This document shows positions 15,395 to 22,183 of a stretch of DNA of 32,286 bases, piece by piece. Every line of letters starts with the position of its first letter. Position 1 is the first letter of the stretch. A model generated the notes under the pieces. It worked only from the letters and a program-made list of their open reading frames with translations, did no database searches and had not been told where the DNA came from. The DNA comes from Methanobacteriota archaeon (GTDB taxonomy: Archaea > Thermoplasmatota > E2 > JACPAO01 > JAHWKR01), in assembly GCA_019347805.1 (NCBI GenBank), contig JAHWKR010000040.1, positions 1 through 32,286 of the forward strand, read 5' to 3'. The position numbers and the translations under genes were made by a program.

Positions 15395-16039
15395 CTAGAG
15401 TATCCGGACCGGTGGTCCCATGGTGGTCTTGACGAAGACGCTCTTGAGACTGTGGCGTCCTTGTTCGAGCCTGCTTTCGACACGCCGGAGCACTTCGTGG
15501 ATGTTGTCGGCGATCTGGTCGACCGTCATGTCCTCGGTGCCGATGGGAGTGTGGAACGTGAGCTTGTCCTTCGAGCGCACCTTGACCGTCGTGCGGAGGC
15601 TCGCCACCATGCCGCTCGGTTCGAAGTTGGGAGGGACCGGCCGGGGCATCTTGCCGCGCGGACCGAGCACCGTACCCAGGCTCTTACCGATGGTGGTCAT
15701 GAGGGGGGCCTCGGCGAGGAAGAAGGTGTGCTTGTTGGCGAGCTTCTTCGCGGTGGGCTTGTTCTTGGCGAGCTCTTCGAGCTCGTCCGGCGTGATCACC
15801 GTGTCCGCGACCTCGCGGGATTTCACGGCGAGTTCACCGCTTGCGAAGATGGCCACTTTGGGGGTCTTGCCACGGCCGTGGGGAAGGGCGATGTCCTCGT
15901 CGATGCGGTTCTTGGGGACCGACAGGTCGACGTTCTTGAGGTTGATCGCGAGTTCCACGGTCTGTTTGAACCCGATCTCGCGGCCTTTTCCGGCCTCTAG
16001 GGCCTTCTCGACCGCCTTGACGATTTCTTGGTCGGCTAT
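15395..16039 (-). CDS. rpl1: Ribosomal protein L1 (uL1), apparent ATA start
   Basis: Forms the mobile L1 arm near the tRNA exit site and, in methanogens, represses its own operon. Conserved stretches include NRIDEDIALPHGRGKTPKVA, LGPRGKMPRPVPPNFEPSG and VFVKTTMGPPVRIL. The family N-terminus is clearly encoded upstream of the only in-frame GTG (15958): IADQEIVKAVEKALEAGKG and on to KQTVELA. That frame closes at a TGA (16048-16046), and no ATG, GTG or TTG lies between. The first base triplet that fits is ATA at 16039-16037, six bases after GGAGGTGA. So the start is taken as ATA, giving 214 residues, the normal family length. A sequencing error (ATG read as ATA) is the main alternative. Confidence 0.88.
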   Translation of the reverse strand: MADQEIVKAVEKALEAGKGREIGFKQTVELAINLKNVDLSVPKNRIDEDIALPHGRGKTPKVAIFASGELAVKSREVADTVITPDELEELAKNKPTAKKLANKHTFFLAEAPLMTTIGKSLGTVLGPRGKMPRPVPPNFEPSGMVASLRTTVKVRSKDKLTFHTPIGTEDMTVDQIADNIHEVLRRVESRLEQGRHSLKSVFVKTTMGPPVRIL

Positions 16040-16108
16040 GGGATCTCACCTCCGTAGTCTCGGCTCAAGGCCAGCGGGCTCGCGCCCTGCTACGGAACAA
16101 TGGATTGG
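16040..16108 (-). promoter_or_regulatory. Structured leader of the L1 operon, possible autoregulatory site
   Basis: The predicted leader of about 69 bases contains CCGTAG (16095-16090) pairing with CTACGG (16057-16052). They enclose a GGGC-GCGA-GCCC hairpin with a GNRA loop (16076-16087) and a possible GGC/GCC hairpin. The 3' arm of the outer helix shares two bases with the Shine-Dalgarno GGAGGTGAG (16053-16045), so folding could mask it. L1 repression of L1-L10-L12 is known in Methanococcus, where the site lies in the coding region; use of this leader is inference. Confidence 0.45.
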
Positions 16109-16130
16109 GATGCCGGTGCATACAGGGGCC

Positions 16131-16139
16131 CTTTTATAG
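16131..16139 (-). promoter_or_regulatory. Strong TATA box for the L1-L10-L12 operon
   Basis: The minus strand reads CTATAAAAG, preceded by a run of A, close to the archaeal consensus. It is about 96 bases before the L1 start, so transcription should begin near 16108. Confidence 0.75.
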
Positions 16140-16202
16140 TTTTTGGGCGACGGATACCGGGTGCCGGCGCACCTGGGCCAGTGGCGGAGGTCTTCGTGGT
16201 CT

Positions 16203-17159
16203 TCACCCTTCCCATCGCCGGCTCTCGGCGCGCCGCTCCCCCTCGGCCGCGTAGGCGAGGAGGTGTTGCCAGTCCTGCCCGCCGGCCCACTGCTCGATGC
16301 TGTGCCAGTCGACCTCGGGGAAGTCGTTGATGAGCGACGGGATGTTGACGCGGAAGCCTTCCTCGCGCAGCCAGCGGTACATGGCCGCCTCAGCCTTCGA
16401 CCCGAGCGCTTCGGGTTCCGTCTGGGCGTACTCGATGGTCCGGCCGGTCGCGTCGGAGAGGATGCGGGCGGTCTGGGCTCCGGGTTCTTCGTCGCCGGCG
16501 ATCTCGATGGTCTCGCCGTAGAAGTGGGGGCCGCGCTCGAGGACCAGTGTGGTGAAGGCGGCGATGTCGGCGACGGCGACCTGTTGCAGCGGCCGGTCGG
16601 GTGGGAGCGCCATCTCGAGCCGGTCCTGGCGCAAGACGGGGAGCCACCAGAACGAGGTGAAGTTGTCCATGAAGAACGTGGGGCGGACGACGCTCCAGCG
16701 CAGGTTGGTGTTGCGGAGCATGCGCTCGATCTTCGCCTTCGAGCGGAACCAGGGCACGCCGGTGGCCCGGTCGGCACCGGCGACCGACGAGTAGACGAGG
16801 TGGTCGGGTCGGACGTCCTTCGCCACCTCGATGGCCTGTCGCCCGTGGCGCATCTCGGCGTCGGGTCCCATCTCGTGGGGGGTGCAGACCAGGAAGACCG
16901 CGTCCATGTCGGTCATCGCGGATTCGAGTGACCGGCCGTCCTCGTAGTCGCCCTTGACCATCTGGACGCCGAGTCCCGAAAGCCGCTTGGCCGCGTCCTG
17001 CCCCGGGTCCCGTGTCAGGCCCCGCACGTTGTGTCCCCGCTCGAGGAGGACGCGGGCGAGGGCGCCGCCCTGGTTCCCGGTGGCTCCCGTGACGAGCACG
17101 TCGAGGCGCGGCCGGGGCTCGGCCGGCATGCGGTAGGAGAGCGGCATCACGGACGCCAT
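16203..17159 (-). CDS. NmrA-like NAD(P)-binding protein
   Basis: A 318-residue Rossmann-fold protein of the NmrA/HSCARG atypical SDR group, which sense or use NAD(P)H. The N-terminal nucleotide-binding motif is VLVTGATGNQGGALARVLLE, and GLTRDPGQDAAKRLSGLG, then KGDYEDGRSLESAM, follow as in family members. HLVYSSVAGADRATGVPWFR and SVVRPTFFMDNF lie in the substrate region; the SDR catalytic YxxxK is not evident, as expected for redox-sensor members. ATG 17159 is used; ATG starts at residues 5 and 11 are possible. The gene is monocistronic, with the L1 promoter just downstream. Substrate unknown. Confidence 0.86.
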   Translation of the reverse strand: MASVMPLSYRMPAEPRPRLDVLVTGATGNQGGALARVLLERGHNVRGLTRDPGQDAAKRLSGLGVQMVKGDYEDGRSLESAMTDMDAVFLVCTPHEMGPDAEMRHGRQAIEVAKDVRPDHLVYSSVAGADRATGVPWFRSKAKIERMLRNTNLRWSVVRPTFFMDNFTSFWWLPVLRQDRLEMALPPDRPLQQVAVADIAAFTTLVLERGPHFYGETIEIAGDEEPGAQTARILSDATGRTIEYAQTEPEALGSKAEAAMYRWLREEGFRVNIPSLINDFPEVDWHSIEQWAGGQDWQHLLAYAAEGERRAESRRWEG

Positions 17160-17280
17160 CGGAATCGCGGGGAAAACCGTTCGGGAGCCGGTCGACCGGT
17201 TCCGGTCAAGCGGCCCGGCAGGACGTGGACCGGGTCACCCCGGCTGGCCGCGGACCGTCCGGTCGCTCGTCAAGGACAGC

Positions 17281-17287
17281 AAAAAAA
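17281..17287 (-). terminator. T7 tract, likely end of the ftsZ transcript
   Basis: Seven consecutive T on the minus strand, preceded by a pyrimidine-rich stretch, lie about 360 bases past the ftsZ stop. Archaeal polymerase commonly terminates at such tracts. Confidence 0.5.
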
Positions 17288-17307
17288 GGGAGGGGGAAGA
17301 GAGCAGA

Positions 17308-17622
17308 CTGGGGAGGTCTTGGGGCAGAGGGACCTCGTCCGGGTGAACGAGGCTGGGGAGGTCGGTAAGAGGAAGGGGACCCCGTTGCGGGGCCTGGGGA
17401 GGTTCTGAGGGGGAGAGGACCTCGCCCGGGAGCGAGGGGGGAGGAGAGGGGAGATGAGAGGAAGGGGAGATGAGAGGAAGGGGACCCCGTCGCGGGGCCT
17501 GGGGAGGTCTTGAGAGGAACCTGGCCCGCCCCGGGGAGGCAGGGGCGGGCGGTCGGGGAGGTGTTGATGGGAAGGGAGGGGAGGAGAGAAGGAAGGGGAG
17601 GAGAGGCCCCCGCGGTGCGGGG
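17308..17622. repeat. Array of six unlike hairpins joined by GGGGAGGT-type spacers
   Basis: This purine-rich spacer between nmrA-like and ftsZ contains six perfect stems: CCTCGT/ACGAGG (17333-17352), CCCCG/CGGGG (17380-17392), CCTCG/CGAGG (17420-17437), CCCCG/CGGGG (17485-17497), GCCCGCCCC/GGGGCGGGC (17524-17550) and CCCCGC/GCGGGG (17608-17622). Most are preceded by TGGGGAGGT or GGGGAGG. Segments 17371-17409 and 17476-17514 match at 36 of 39 positions. A 17-base unit is repeated in tandem at 17451-17467 and 17467-17483. The open frames here give Pro/Ser-rich repeats and look non-coding. On the minus strand it would form a long structured ftsZ 3' UTR. Confidence 0.6.
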
Positions 17623-17645
17623 ACGGGGCGGAACCATGCCGAGCC

Positions 17646-18770
17646 TTACTGGATGAGGTCGATGCCGTAGGAGGAGCGGTCGTTGCGGACGCGCTGGTGC
17701 ACGACCGGTTGGACGCGGGCGTTCGGGGTGCGGTCCGCGCGGTTCACGGTCATGCCCTGCGACTCGGGGCCGAGGACGGTCTCGCTCTCGACACCGGTCA
17801 TGACGGCCATGACGCGGGTCTTGCCCTCGAACTCGGGGGTGATGCGGGCGCCCCAGATGACGTTGGCCGACGAGTCGAGCTCGTAGGTGAGCCCTTCGGC
17901 GATCTCTTCGGCGTGGGAGAGGGTGAGGTCGGGGCCGCCGGTGATGTGCACGAGGGCGCCGGTCGCGCCGCGGTAGTCGACGTCGAGGAGCGGGTGGTTG
18001 AGCGCTTCCTTGACGAGCGACGAGGCGCCGTCGGAGTTCTTCGATTCGCCCCAGAGCATGACGGCGACGCCGCCGCAGCTCATGATGGTGCGGACGTCGG
18101 CGTAGTCGAGGTTGATGAGCGAGGGTTGGGTGATGGTCTCGGAGATCCCCTTCACGGTCTGCGCGATGAGTTCGTCCATGACGGAGAACGCCTGGTCGAT
18201 GGGGAGGTTGGGGACGTAGCGGAGGAGGCGGTTGTTGTCGAGGACGATGACGGAGTCGGCCTTCTTGCGGAGGCGGTCGAGACCTTCATCGGCCTTGATG
18301 AGGCGGGCGCGTTCCACGTTGAAGGGCGTCGAGGTCATGCCGACCACGATGGCGCCGTTCTTCTTGGCGATGTCCGCGACGACGGGTGCGGTGCCGGTGC
18401 CGGTGCCGCCGCCCATGCCGGCGGTGATGAAGACGAGGTCGGCGCCGCGGAGAAGCTCTTCGAGCTTGTTGCGGGCCTGTTCGGCGCAGCGTTCGGCCAC
18501 CTCGGGGTAACCGCCGGCGCCGAGACCGCGGGTGATCGACTTGCCGACGAGGAGCTTCTTGTCCGCCTCTACGGCGTCGAGCGCCTGTTTGTCGGTGTTG
18601 ATCGCGATCGTCTCGGCGCCCTTGACACCGATCTTGTGCAGCCGGTTGACCGTGTTGCCGCCGGCGCCGCCGCAGCCGACGATGACGATCTTGGGCTCGC
18701 CGAAGCTGTCGAACTCGGCGCTCTTCGTTTCCTGTGTGTGTTGCATGGCGTTCGCGATCAGACTCTGCAT
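17646..18770 (-). CDS. ftsZ: Cell division GTPase FtsZ (FtsZ2-like)
   Basis: A 374-residue tubulin homologue that polymerises with GTP at the division site. Visible are the N-terminal nucleotide-binding [20 protein letters not shown], the tubulin signature [34 protein letters not shown], and the T7 loop NLDYADVR, which completes the neighbour's GTPase site. The sequence [20 protein letters not shown] then GGPDLTL and the MQSLIANAM start recall haloarchaeal FtsZ2 (comparison from memory). The short C-terminal tail ends SSYGIDLIQ, a likely partner-binding peptide. GAGGAGA lies about nine bases before ATG 18770. A ribbon-helix-helix regulator gene lies 98 bases upstream on the same strand. Confidence 0.95.
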   Translation of the reverse strand: MQSLIANAMQHTQETKSAEFDSFGEPKIVIVGCGGAGGNTVNRLHKIGVKGAETIAINTDKQALDAVEADKKLLVGKSITRGLGAGGYPEVAERCAEQARNKLEELLRGADLVFITAGMGGGTGTGTAPVVADIAKKNGAIVVGMTSTPFNVERARLIKADEGLDRLRKKADSVIVLDNNRLLRYVPNLPIDQAFSVMDELIAQTVKGISETITQPSLINLDYADVRTIMSCGGVAVMLWGESKNSDGASSLVKEALNHPLLDVDYRGATGALVHITGGPDLTLSHAEEIAEGLTYELDSSANVIWGARITPEFEGKTRVMAVMTGVESETVLGPESQGMTVNRADRTPNARVQPVVHQRVRNDRSSYGIDLIQ

Positions 18771-18812
18771 GGACCGTCTCTCCTCGTTGGCTGGTTCGGG
18801 GGGGAAGGGTAC

Positions 18813-18852
18813 GGGTGCGGTGCACCCGGGGGGCGCGCATCCCTGTGCGCCC
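18813..18852. other. Two hairpins in the RHH-ftsZ spacer
   Basis: GGGTGC-GGT-GCACCC (18813-18827) is a perfect 6-base stem. Next to it GGGCGC (18831-18836) pairs with GCGCCC (18847-18852). Both lie in the 98-base gap between the regulator gene and ftsZ. They may act as a processing site or partial terminator that sets the ftsZ to regulator ratio. Confidence 0.35.
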
Positions 18853-18868
18853 AGGGGGAAGGCCGGAT

Positions 18869-19288
18869 CTACGTCCGGTTGTAGTCCTCCATCTGGTCGA
18901 CCATGGCGGCGAGCTGGCGGAGCTTGTTGCGCTTCTCCGCCTTCTCCATCATCTCTTCGACATCGTCCAGGGCGTCCTCGCAGAACTGCTTGATCGCGCC
19001 CCGGAGCGCGTCCGACCGGTTGGAGTACTGTTTGAGCCTCACGAGCGTGTCGATGACCTCCAGGTGTTCGCGTTCGAGCCGGAGGGTCACCCGCTCGGTG
19101 TCGGTGTTGGACACGCGCGGGCGGCCCCGGCTCCGCTTGGACCGGGTGGTTTTCTTCTGTCGCGGCGAGGCCTTCTTCGGAGCCTGTGCGGGCTCCGGGC
19201 TGGTAGTTGTTGTCTCTTCGGCGACCTGGGTCGTCCCACCGCTGCGGCCTTTGGAACGGCTTTTAGAGGAGGATTTCCTGGTCGCCAT
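18869..19288 (-). CDS. Ribbon-helix-helix regulator upstream of ftsZ (CdrS-like)
   Basis: A 139-residue DNA-binding protein. Residues 1-70 are Lys/Ser/Thr/Pro-rich and disordered ([18 protein letters not shown]), ending in the AT-hook-like core [10 protein letters not shown]. The CopG-type ribbon-helix-helix follows: strand TERVTLRLE, helices [16 protein letters not shown] and [19 protein letters not shown], then an acidic-basic helical tail [19 protein letters not shown]. In haloarchaea the small RHH protein CdrS controls ftsZ2 and is widely linked to it, so a division regulator is likely. ATG 19288 is used; an in-frame TTG at 19423 would add 45 residues spanning the repeat region and seems wrong. 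Confidence 0.82.
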   Translation of the reverse strand: MATRKSSSKSRSKGRSGGTTQVAEETTTTSPEPAQAPKKASPRQKKTTRSKRSRGRPRVSNTDTERVTLRLEREHLEVIDTLVRLKQYSNRSDALRGAIKQFCEDALDDVEEMMEKAEKRNKLRQLAAMVDQMEDYNRT

Positions 19289-19309
19289 ATCGCATCCCTG
19301 TGCCAGACC

Positions 19310-19348
19310 GCCGACCTCTGTCCGACCCCGGTCCGACGTTCGTCCGAC
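19310..19348. promoter_or_regulatory. Phased direct repeats upstream of the RHH gene
   Basis: GTCCGAC occurs at 19320-19326, 19331-19337 and 19342-19348, exactly 11 bases apart. A partial copy GCCGAC lies at 19310-19315. Spacing of one helical turn puts all copies on one face of the DNA, the arrangement used by several RHH repressors. It lies in the leader just before the RHH start. Confidence 0.5.
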
Positions 19349-19372
19349 CGGTGTCAGCCGCCCGTCATCACC

Positions 19373-19391
19373 TGTCGGCCCGTTGCCGACA
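19373..19391. promoter_or_regulatory. Inverted repeat near the RHH-ftsZ promoter
   Basis: TGTCGGC and GCCGACA form a perfect 7-base inverted repeat around a 5-base centre, between the TATA box at 19444 and the phased repeats. Its half-site resembles the GTCCGAC repeats, so it may bind the same protein. Confidence 0.4.
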
Positions 19392-19443
19392 ACCGGTGAC
19401 AAGCGGTGGTTTGTGTCTGACAAAAATCACATAACCGACCGGG

Positions 19444-19451
19444 GTATATGA
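19444..19451 (-). promoter_or_regulatory. TATA box for the RHH-ftsZ transcript
   Basis: The minus strand carries TCATATAC. Transcription would start near 19421, leaving a leader of about 130 bases that carries the phased and inverted repeats. Confidence 0.55.
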
Positions 19452-19651
19452 ATCAATCGGTCATGGACCCGGTCCGCTCCCCTGGGACCCCTGCCGGCCC
19501 CGGCTCCGTTTCCTGGTCGCCGGACGCCCCTCGTCGCCTCCGTTCCCGTCCCTGATGCGTCCACCCTGTCTCTTCTGGCAACGCGGACATGTCCTGCCCC
19601 TTCCGGATGTCCACCCGAAGGGTCATGGACCTCCCGCGCGCCTCGTCCCCC

Positions 19652-19664
19652 GCCTTCGTAAGGC
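19652..19664. promoter_or_regulatory. Short palindrome before the CHRD gene
   Basis: GCCTT-CGT-AAGGC lies 15-28 bases upstream of ATG 19680 and may be an operator or a small hairpin. The rest of the spacer from 19452 to 19651 shows nothing else I can support. Confidence 0.3.
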
Positions 19665-19679
19665 AGGAAAGTCCCGCAT

Positions 19680-20279
19680 ATGCACACCCACGACGTCATC
19701 GTCATCACGCTCGCCCTTGTCATCGCCTTCGCCGCCGGCGCCACCACGGCAGGTGCCACGAACGGCGACGACGTCCACCTGGTCGCCGAGCTCACGGGCG
19801 AGGCCGAGGCGCCGGAAGACGGCGACCCCGACGGGTCCGGTGAAGCGGAGATCAAGATACGCTCCGACTGGAGCGGACTGTGTTGGCGCATCGAGGTGTC
19901 CGACATCGAGCCGGCCACCGCCGCCCACATCCACGAAGCTCCCGAAGGAGAGGCCGGCCCGGTGGTCGTACCGCTCTCCGCGCCCACGAACGGCACCTCG
20001 GATGGCTGCACCCAAGAGCAGAACGAGACGCTCTATCAGCGCATCGCAGAGAACCCGGCTGACTTCTACGTCAACGTCCACAACGTTCTCTACCCGGGCG
20101 GCGCCGTACGTGGACAACTCGAGGACAAGGACGAGATGGGGGACATCCTCCCCGAAGGGAACGAAGATGGGGGAGACGACAACGAGACCGGTGACGACGC
20201 CGACGCGCCCGCGCCTGCCGCCGTCCTGTTTGTCGCCACCATCGCGGCGGCGATCTTTGCCCTCCGCCGGCGCCCGTAG
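19680..20279 (+). CDS. Secreted CHRD-domain protein with C-terminal anchor
   Basis: A 199-residue exported protein. A signal peptide (VIVITLALVIAFAAGATTAG) is followed by a CHRD domain (about residues 32-145), first named from chordin. Typical stretches are VHLVAELTGEAEAPE, AAHIHEAPEGEAGPVVVPLS, and FYVNVHNVLYPGGAVRGQLE. CHRD proteins are extracellular; their role in prokaryotes is mostly unknown, though the conserved His may bind metal. An acidic linker (ILPEGNEDGGDDNETGDDAD) leads to a C-terminal hydrophobic segment AVLFVATIAAAIFA and RRRP, like archaeal sorting or anchor tails. A single gene on this strand. Confidence 0.88.
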   Translation: MHTHDVIVITLALVIAFAAGATTAGATNGDDVHLVAELTGEAEAPEDGDPDGSGEAEIKIRSDWSGLCWRIEVSDIEPATAAHIHEAPEGEAGPVVVPLSAPTNGTSDGCTQEQNETLYQRIAENPADFYVNVHNVLYPGGAVRGQLEDKDEMGDILPEGNEDGGDDNETGDDADAPAPAAVLFVATIAAAIFALRRRP

Positions 20280-20323
20280 TCTGGGCTCTTCGTTGTCCGC
20301 CCCTCTTCCCCGTCTCGTCCGGC

Positions 20324-20974
20324 TCAGCCGAAGATGGCTTGCGACCGGAACGGCACGAACCGTGACGCGGACGCCGCGGAGGCCGGCTCGGGTCGTGACG
20401 TCTCGCCGCTCTGGCCTGCCCCGGTCCGGACCGCTTCGAACATCACGTTCCGTCCCTGCCTGCGCCGCACCACGAGGTCGTCCTCTTCCAGCCGCATCAG
20501 GTGGCGCAGGATGCCCGAGCGCGCGCGGCCGAGCCGCTCGGAAAGAGCGGTCGCCGTCGCCGGTCCGCTTTGGAGGAGCGCCTCGTAGACCGAGCGTCGC
20601 GGCGGCGTCATGAGGGCCATCGGATCGATGTCGGCGCGTCTCCCGTTCTGCACGATGACCCGTCGGTTGTCGATGCGCATCTCGACGATCCGCCCCTGTT
20701 TGCGCAGGACACGCACATGGTATTCGACGGTCGACCAGTCGAGGTCGAGCGCGCGCGCCACCTGTGCGATGTGCGCACCCGGATTGGCGACGAGGTGGTT
20801 CTCGATGGCGTTCCGTTGCGACCCGGCATCACTCAGACGTGCGTCCAATGCCGCACCTCCAGGGACAGGGACCGTGCATGCCGGGCCGCAAGGCCGGACC
20901 GTCGCCGTCGTCGCGTTCCGGGCCGCAGCCTTCGTGTCCTGTAGAGTGTTGGCGTCAAGGTCTCCCGCAGGCAT
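20324..20974 (-). CDS. Tandem winged-helix transcription regulator
   Basis: A 216-residue regulator with two winged-helix units. The first (about residues 50-115) has RNAIENHLVANPGAHIAQVA, then LDLDWSTVEYHVRVLRKQGR and the wing VEMRIDNRRVIVQ. The second (about 120-185) has RRSVYEALLQSGPATATALS, then RLGRARSGILRHLMRLEEDD and VVRRRQGRNVMFEAV. Residues 1-45 and the last 30 are low-complexity Ala/Pro/Ser. Such tandem wHTH proteins are common in euryarchaea, but the target is unknown. Start ATG 20974 is used; the longer open frame upstream looks like shadow. Confidence 0.78.
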   Translation of the reverse strand: MPAGDLDANTLQDTKAAARNATTATVRPCGPACTVPVPGGAALDARLSDAGSQRNAIENHLVANPGAHIAQVARALDLDWSTVEYHVRVLRKQGRIVEMRIDNRRVIVQNGRRADIDPMALMTPPRRSVYEALLQSGPATATALSERLGRARSGILRHLMRLEEDDLVVRRRQGRNVMFEAVRTGAGQSGETSRPEPASAASASRFVPFRSQAIFG

Positions 20975-21312
20975 GAAGGATGTCAAGGTATGAAAGGCGT
21001 GTCTTGTCGCATCGGACGCACACGCCGGCGAGATGGGTGACGGGTCCGACGGGCCGTGTCGCGCCGATACGACATGTCGCGTCGCCAAGAGGCGCGGCGA
21101 GGGGCCGAATGCCCCCTTGTACCATCCTTCCCCCAGGAGAGGAAGTGCGGTCCGCGGGCCCGGCGGAACGATCGCGTCCGCCGCACGGCGCCACGAGCGA
21201 GGGACGGGATTGCGATGTCCCACCACACTGTCATCCGTTTTTCCTCGGCGCTCGTGGTTTCCCAGCAGGTGGATTGAAATGTCGGCGGGTCGCGTCGCCG
21301 GGATGCACACGG
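20975..21312. other. Gene-free divergent spacer
   Basis: A spacer of about 340 bases between the divergent tandem wHTH and TrmB-like genes. Open frames are Arg-rich and inconsistent with the codon bias of neighbours; short ATG frames near 21214 and 21279 encode only 20 and 13 residues. A weak TATA-like TTCATACC (minus, 20988-20995) lies just before the wHTH start. I see no RNA gene. Confidence 0.4.
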
Positions 21313-21321
21313 CTTTCTAAT
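21313..21321 (+). promoter_or_regulatory. TATA-like box for the TrmB-like gene
   Basis: CTTTCTAAT is centred about 32 bases before ATG 21349, compatible with a short or absent leader. Confidence 0.4.
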
Positions 21322-21348
21322 CCGTCGTCCGCTCCCCCGCTGACCCTC

Positions 21349-22182
21349 ATGCCTTCCCACGGCCGTACGCTCTCCGTCGAAGACATCGCCGAGCGCCTCA
21401 CGGTGGCGGGGCTCCTCCCCGACGAAGCGCGTGTCCTTGTCTGGTTGTGGTCCGACGGGCCGGCCGGTGCGGGCCATGTCGCACGCGCCCTCGGCCTCAA
21501 CCGGACACGTGTCTACCGCATCCTCTCCGACCTGGACGACCGCGGGTATGTCTCCGCGGAGGGGCGGCAGCCCACCCGGTTCCATGCCGCCGCTCTTGAC
21601 ACCGTCTTGGCCGACCTCATCGAACACGGCCGCTCCGTCGTCACCGCCCTCGAACGGCTGCGCGACCGACTGCAGGAGACCAGCAAGCTGGCGGGTGCAG
21701 CGACACCGCCCCGGGCCACGGTGCGCCGTGTAAGCGGCCACAACGACGTCTGGCTCTTCGCCACGCGGCTCGTTCGCGAGGCGAGGGACCGGCTGGTCCT
21801 GGTCGACACGCAGCGGGCCGAGACAGGCGGGATGGCACGGATGGACCTCTGGGTCGAAGCGGCGTCACGCCTCCGTGCAGGGGTGGCCCTGGACGTCGTC
21901 CTGGCGCCCGATGCGCCGACGCCGCCGGAGCTCACCTCGATGGCCGCGTCAGACCGGGTGCGGGTGCATGTGGCGTCCGGCCTGCCGCCGATCCGGCTCC
22001 TTGTCGCCGATGAGCGGGAAGCGCTGGTCTGGACCGTCCAGGACGATGGCGCCGAGGGTCGCGAGGAGGCGGTCCTCGGCGACGATCCCGGCTTCGTCAC
22101 TGCGCAACTCCTTTGTTTCCGCAGCCTCGCGGAACGAGCCGCACCCGCTTGCGAGCCGGTCGGCCGCACGGTCACGCCATAG
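21349..22182 (+). CDS. TrmB-family transcription regulator
   Basis: A 277-residue regulator. The N-terminal TrmB winged helix (about residues 10-80) has LTVAGLLPDEARVLVWLW, GAGHVARALGLNRTRVYRIL and SDLDDRGYVSAEGRQPTRFH. A coiled-coil helix follows (LADLIEHGRSVVTALERLRD). The C-terminal about 150 residues (RRVSGHNDVWLFATRLVREA, then ARDRLVLVDTQ) resemble the phospholipase-D-like effector region of TrmB relatives, many of which bind sugars; no catalytic HxK motif is seen. Target and ligand are unknown. The gene ends one base before the convergent RecA-like gene. Confidence 0.82.
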   Translation: MPSHGRTLSVEDIAERLTVAGLLPDEARVLVWLWSDGPAGAGHVARALGLNRTRVYRILSDLDDRGYVSAEGRQPTRFHAAALDTVLADLIEHGRSVVTALERLRDRLQETSKLAGAATPPRATVRRVSGHNDVWLFATRLVREARDRLVLVDTQRAETGGMARMDLWVEAASRLRAGVALDVVLAPDAPTPPELTSMAASDRVRVHVASGLPPIRLLVADEREALVWTVQDDGAEGREEAVLGDDPGFVTAQLLCFRSLAERAAPACEPVGRTVTP

Positions 22183-22183
22183 T

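Noticed and set aside
17308-17622. CRISPR array
   Set aside because: Repeat units vary in length and sequence, spacers are not unique, and no cas genes are nearby.
17206-17637. Pro/Ser-rich open frame over the hairpin array
   Set aside because: Its repeats come from the DNA repeat units; no start context, no promoter, and no codon pattern like the neighbours.
21056-21277. 73-codon open frame in the divergent regulator spacer
   Set aside because: Arg-rich, no promoter or ribosome-binding site, and codon use unlike neighbouring genes.
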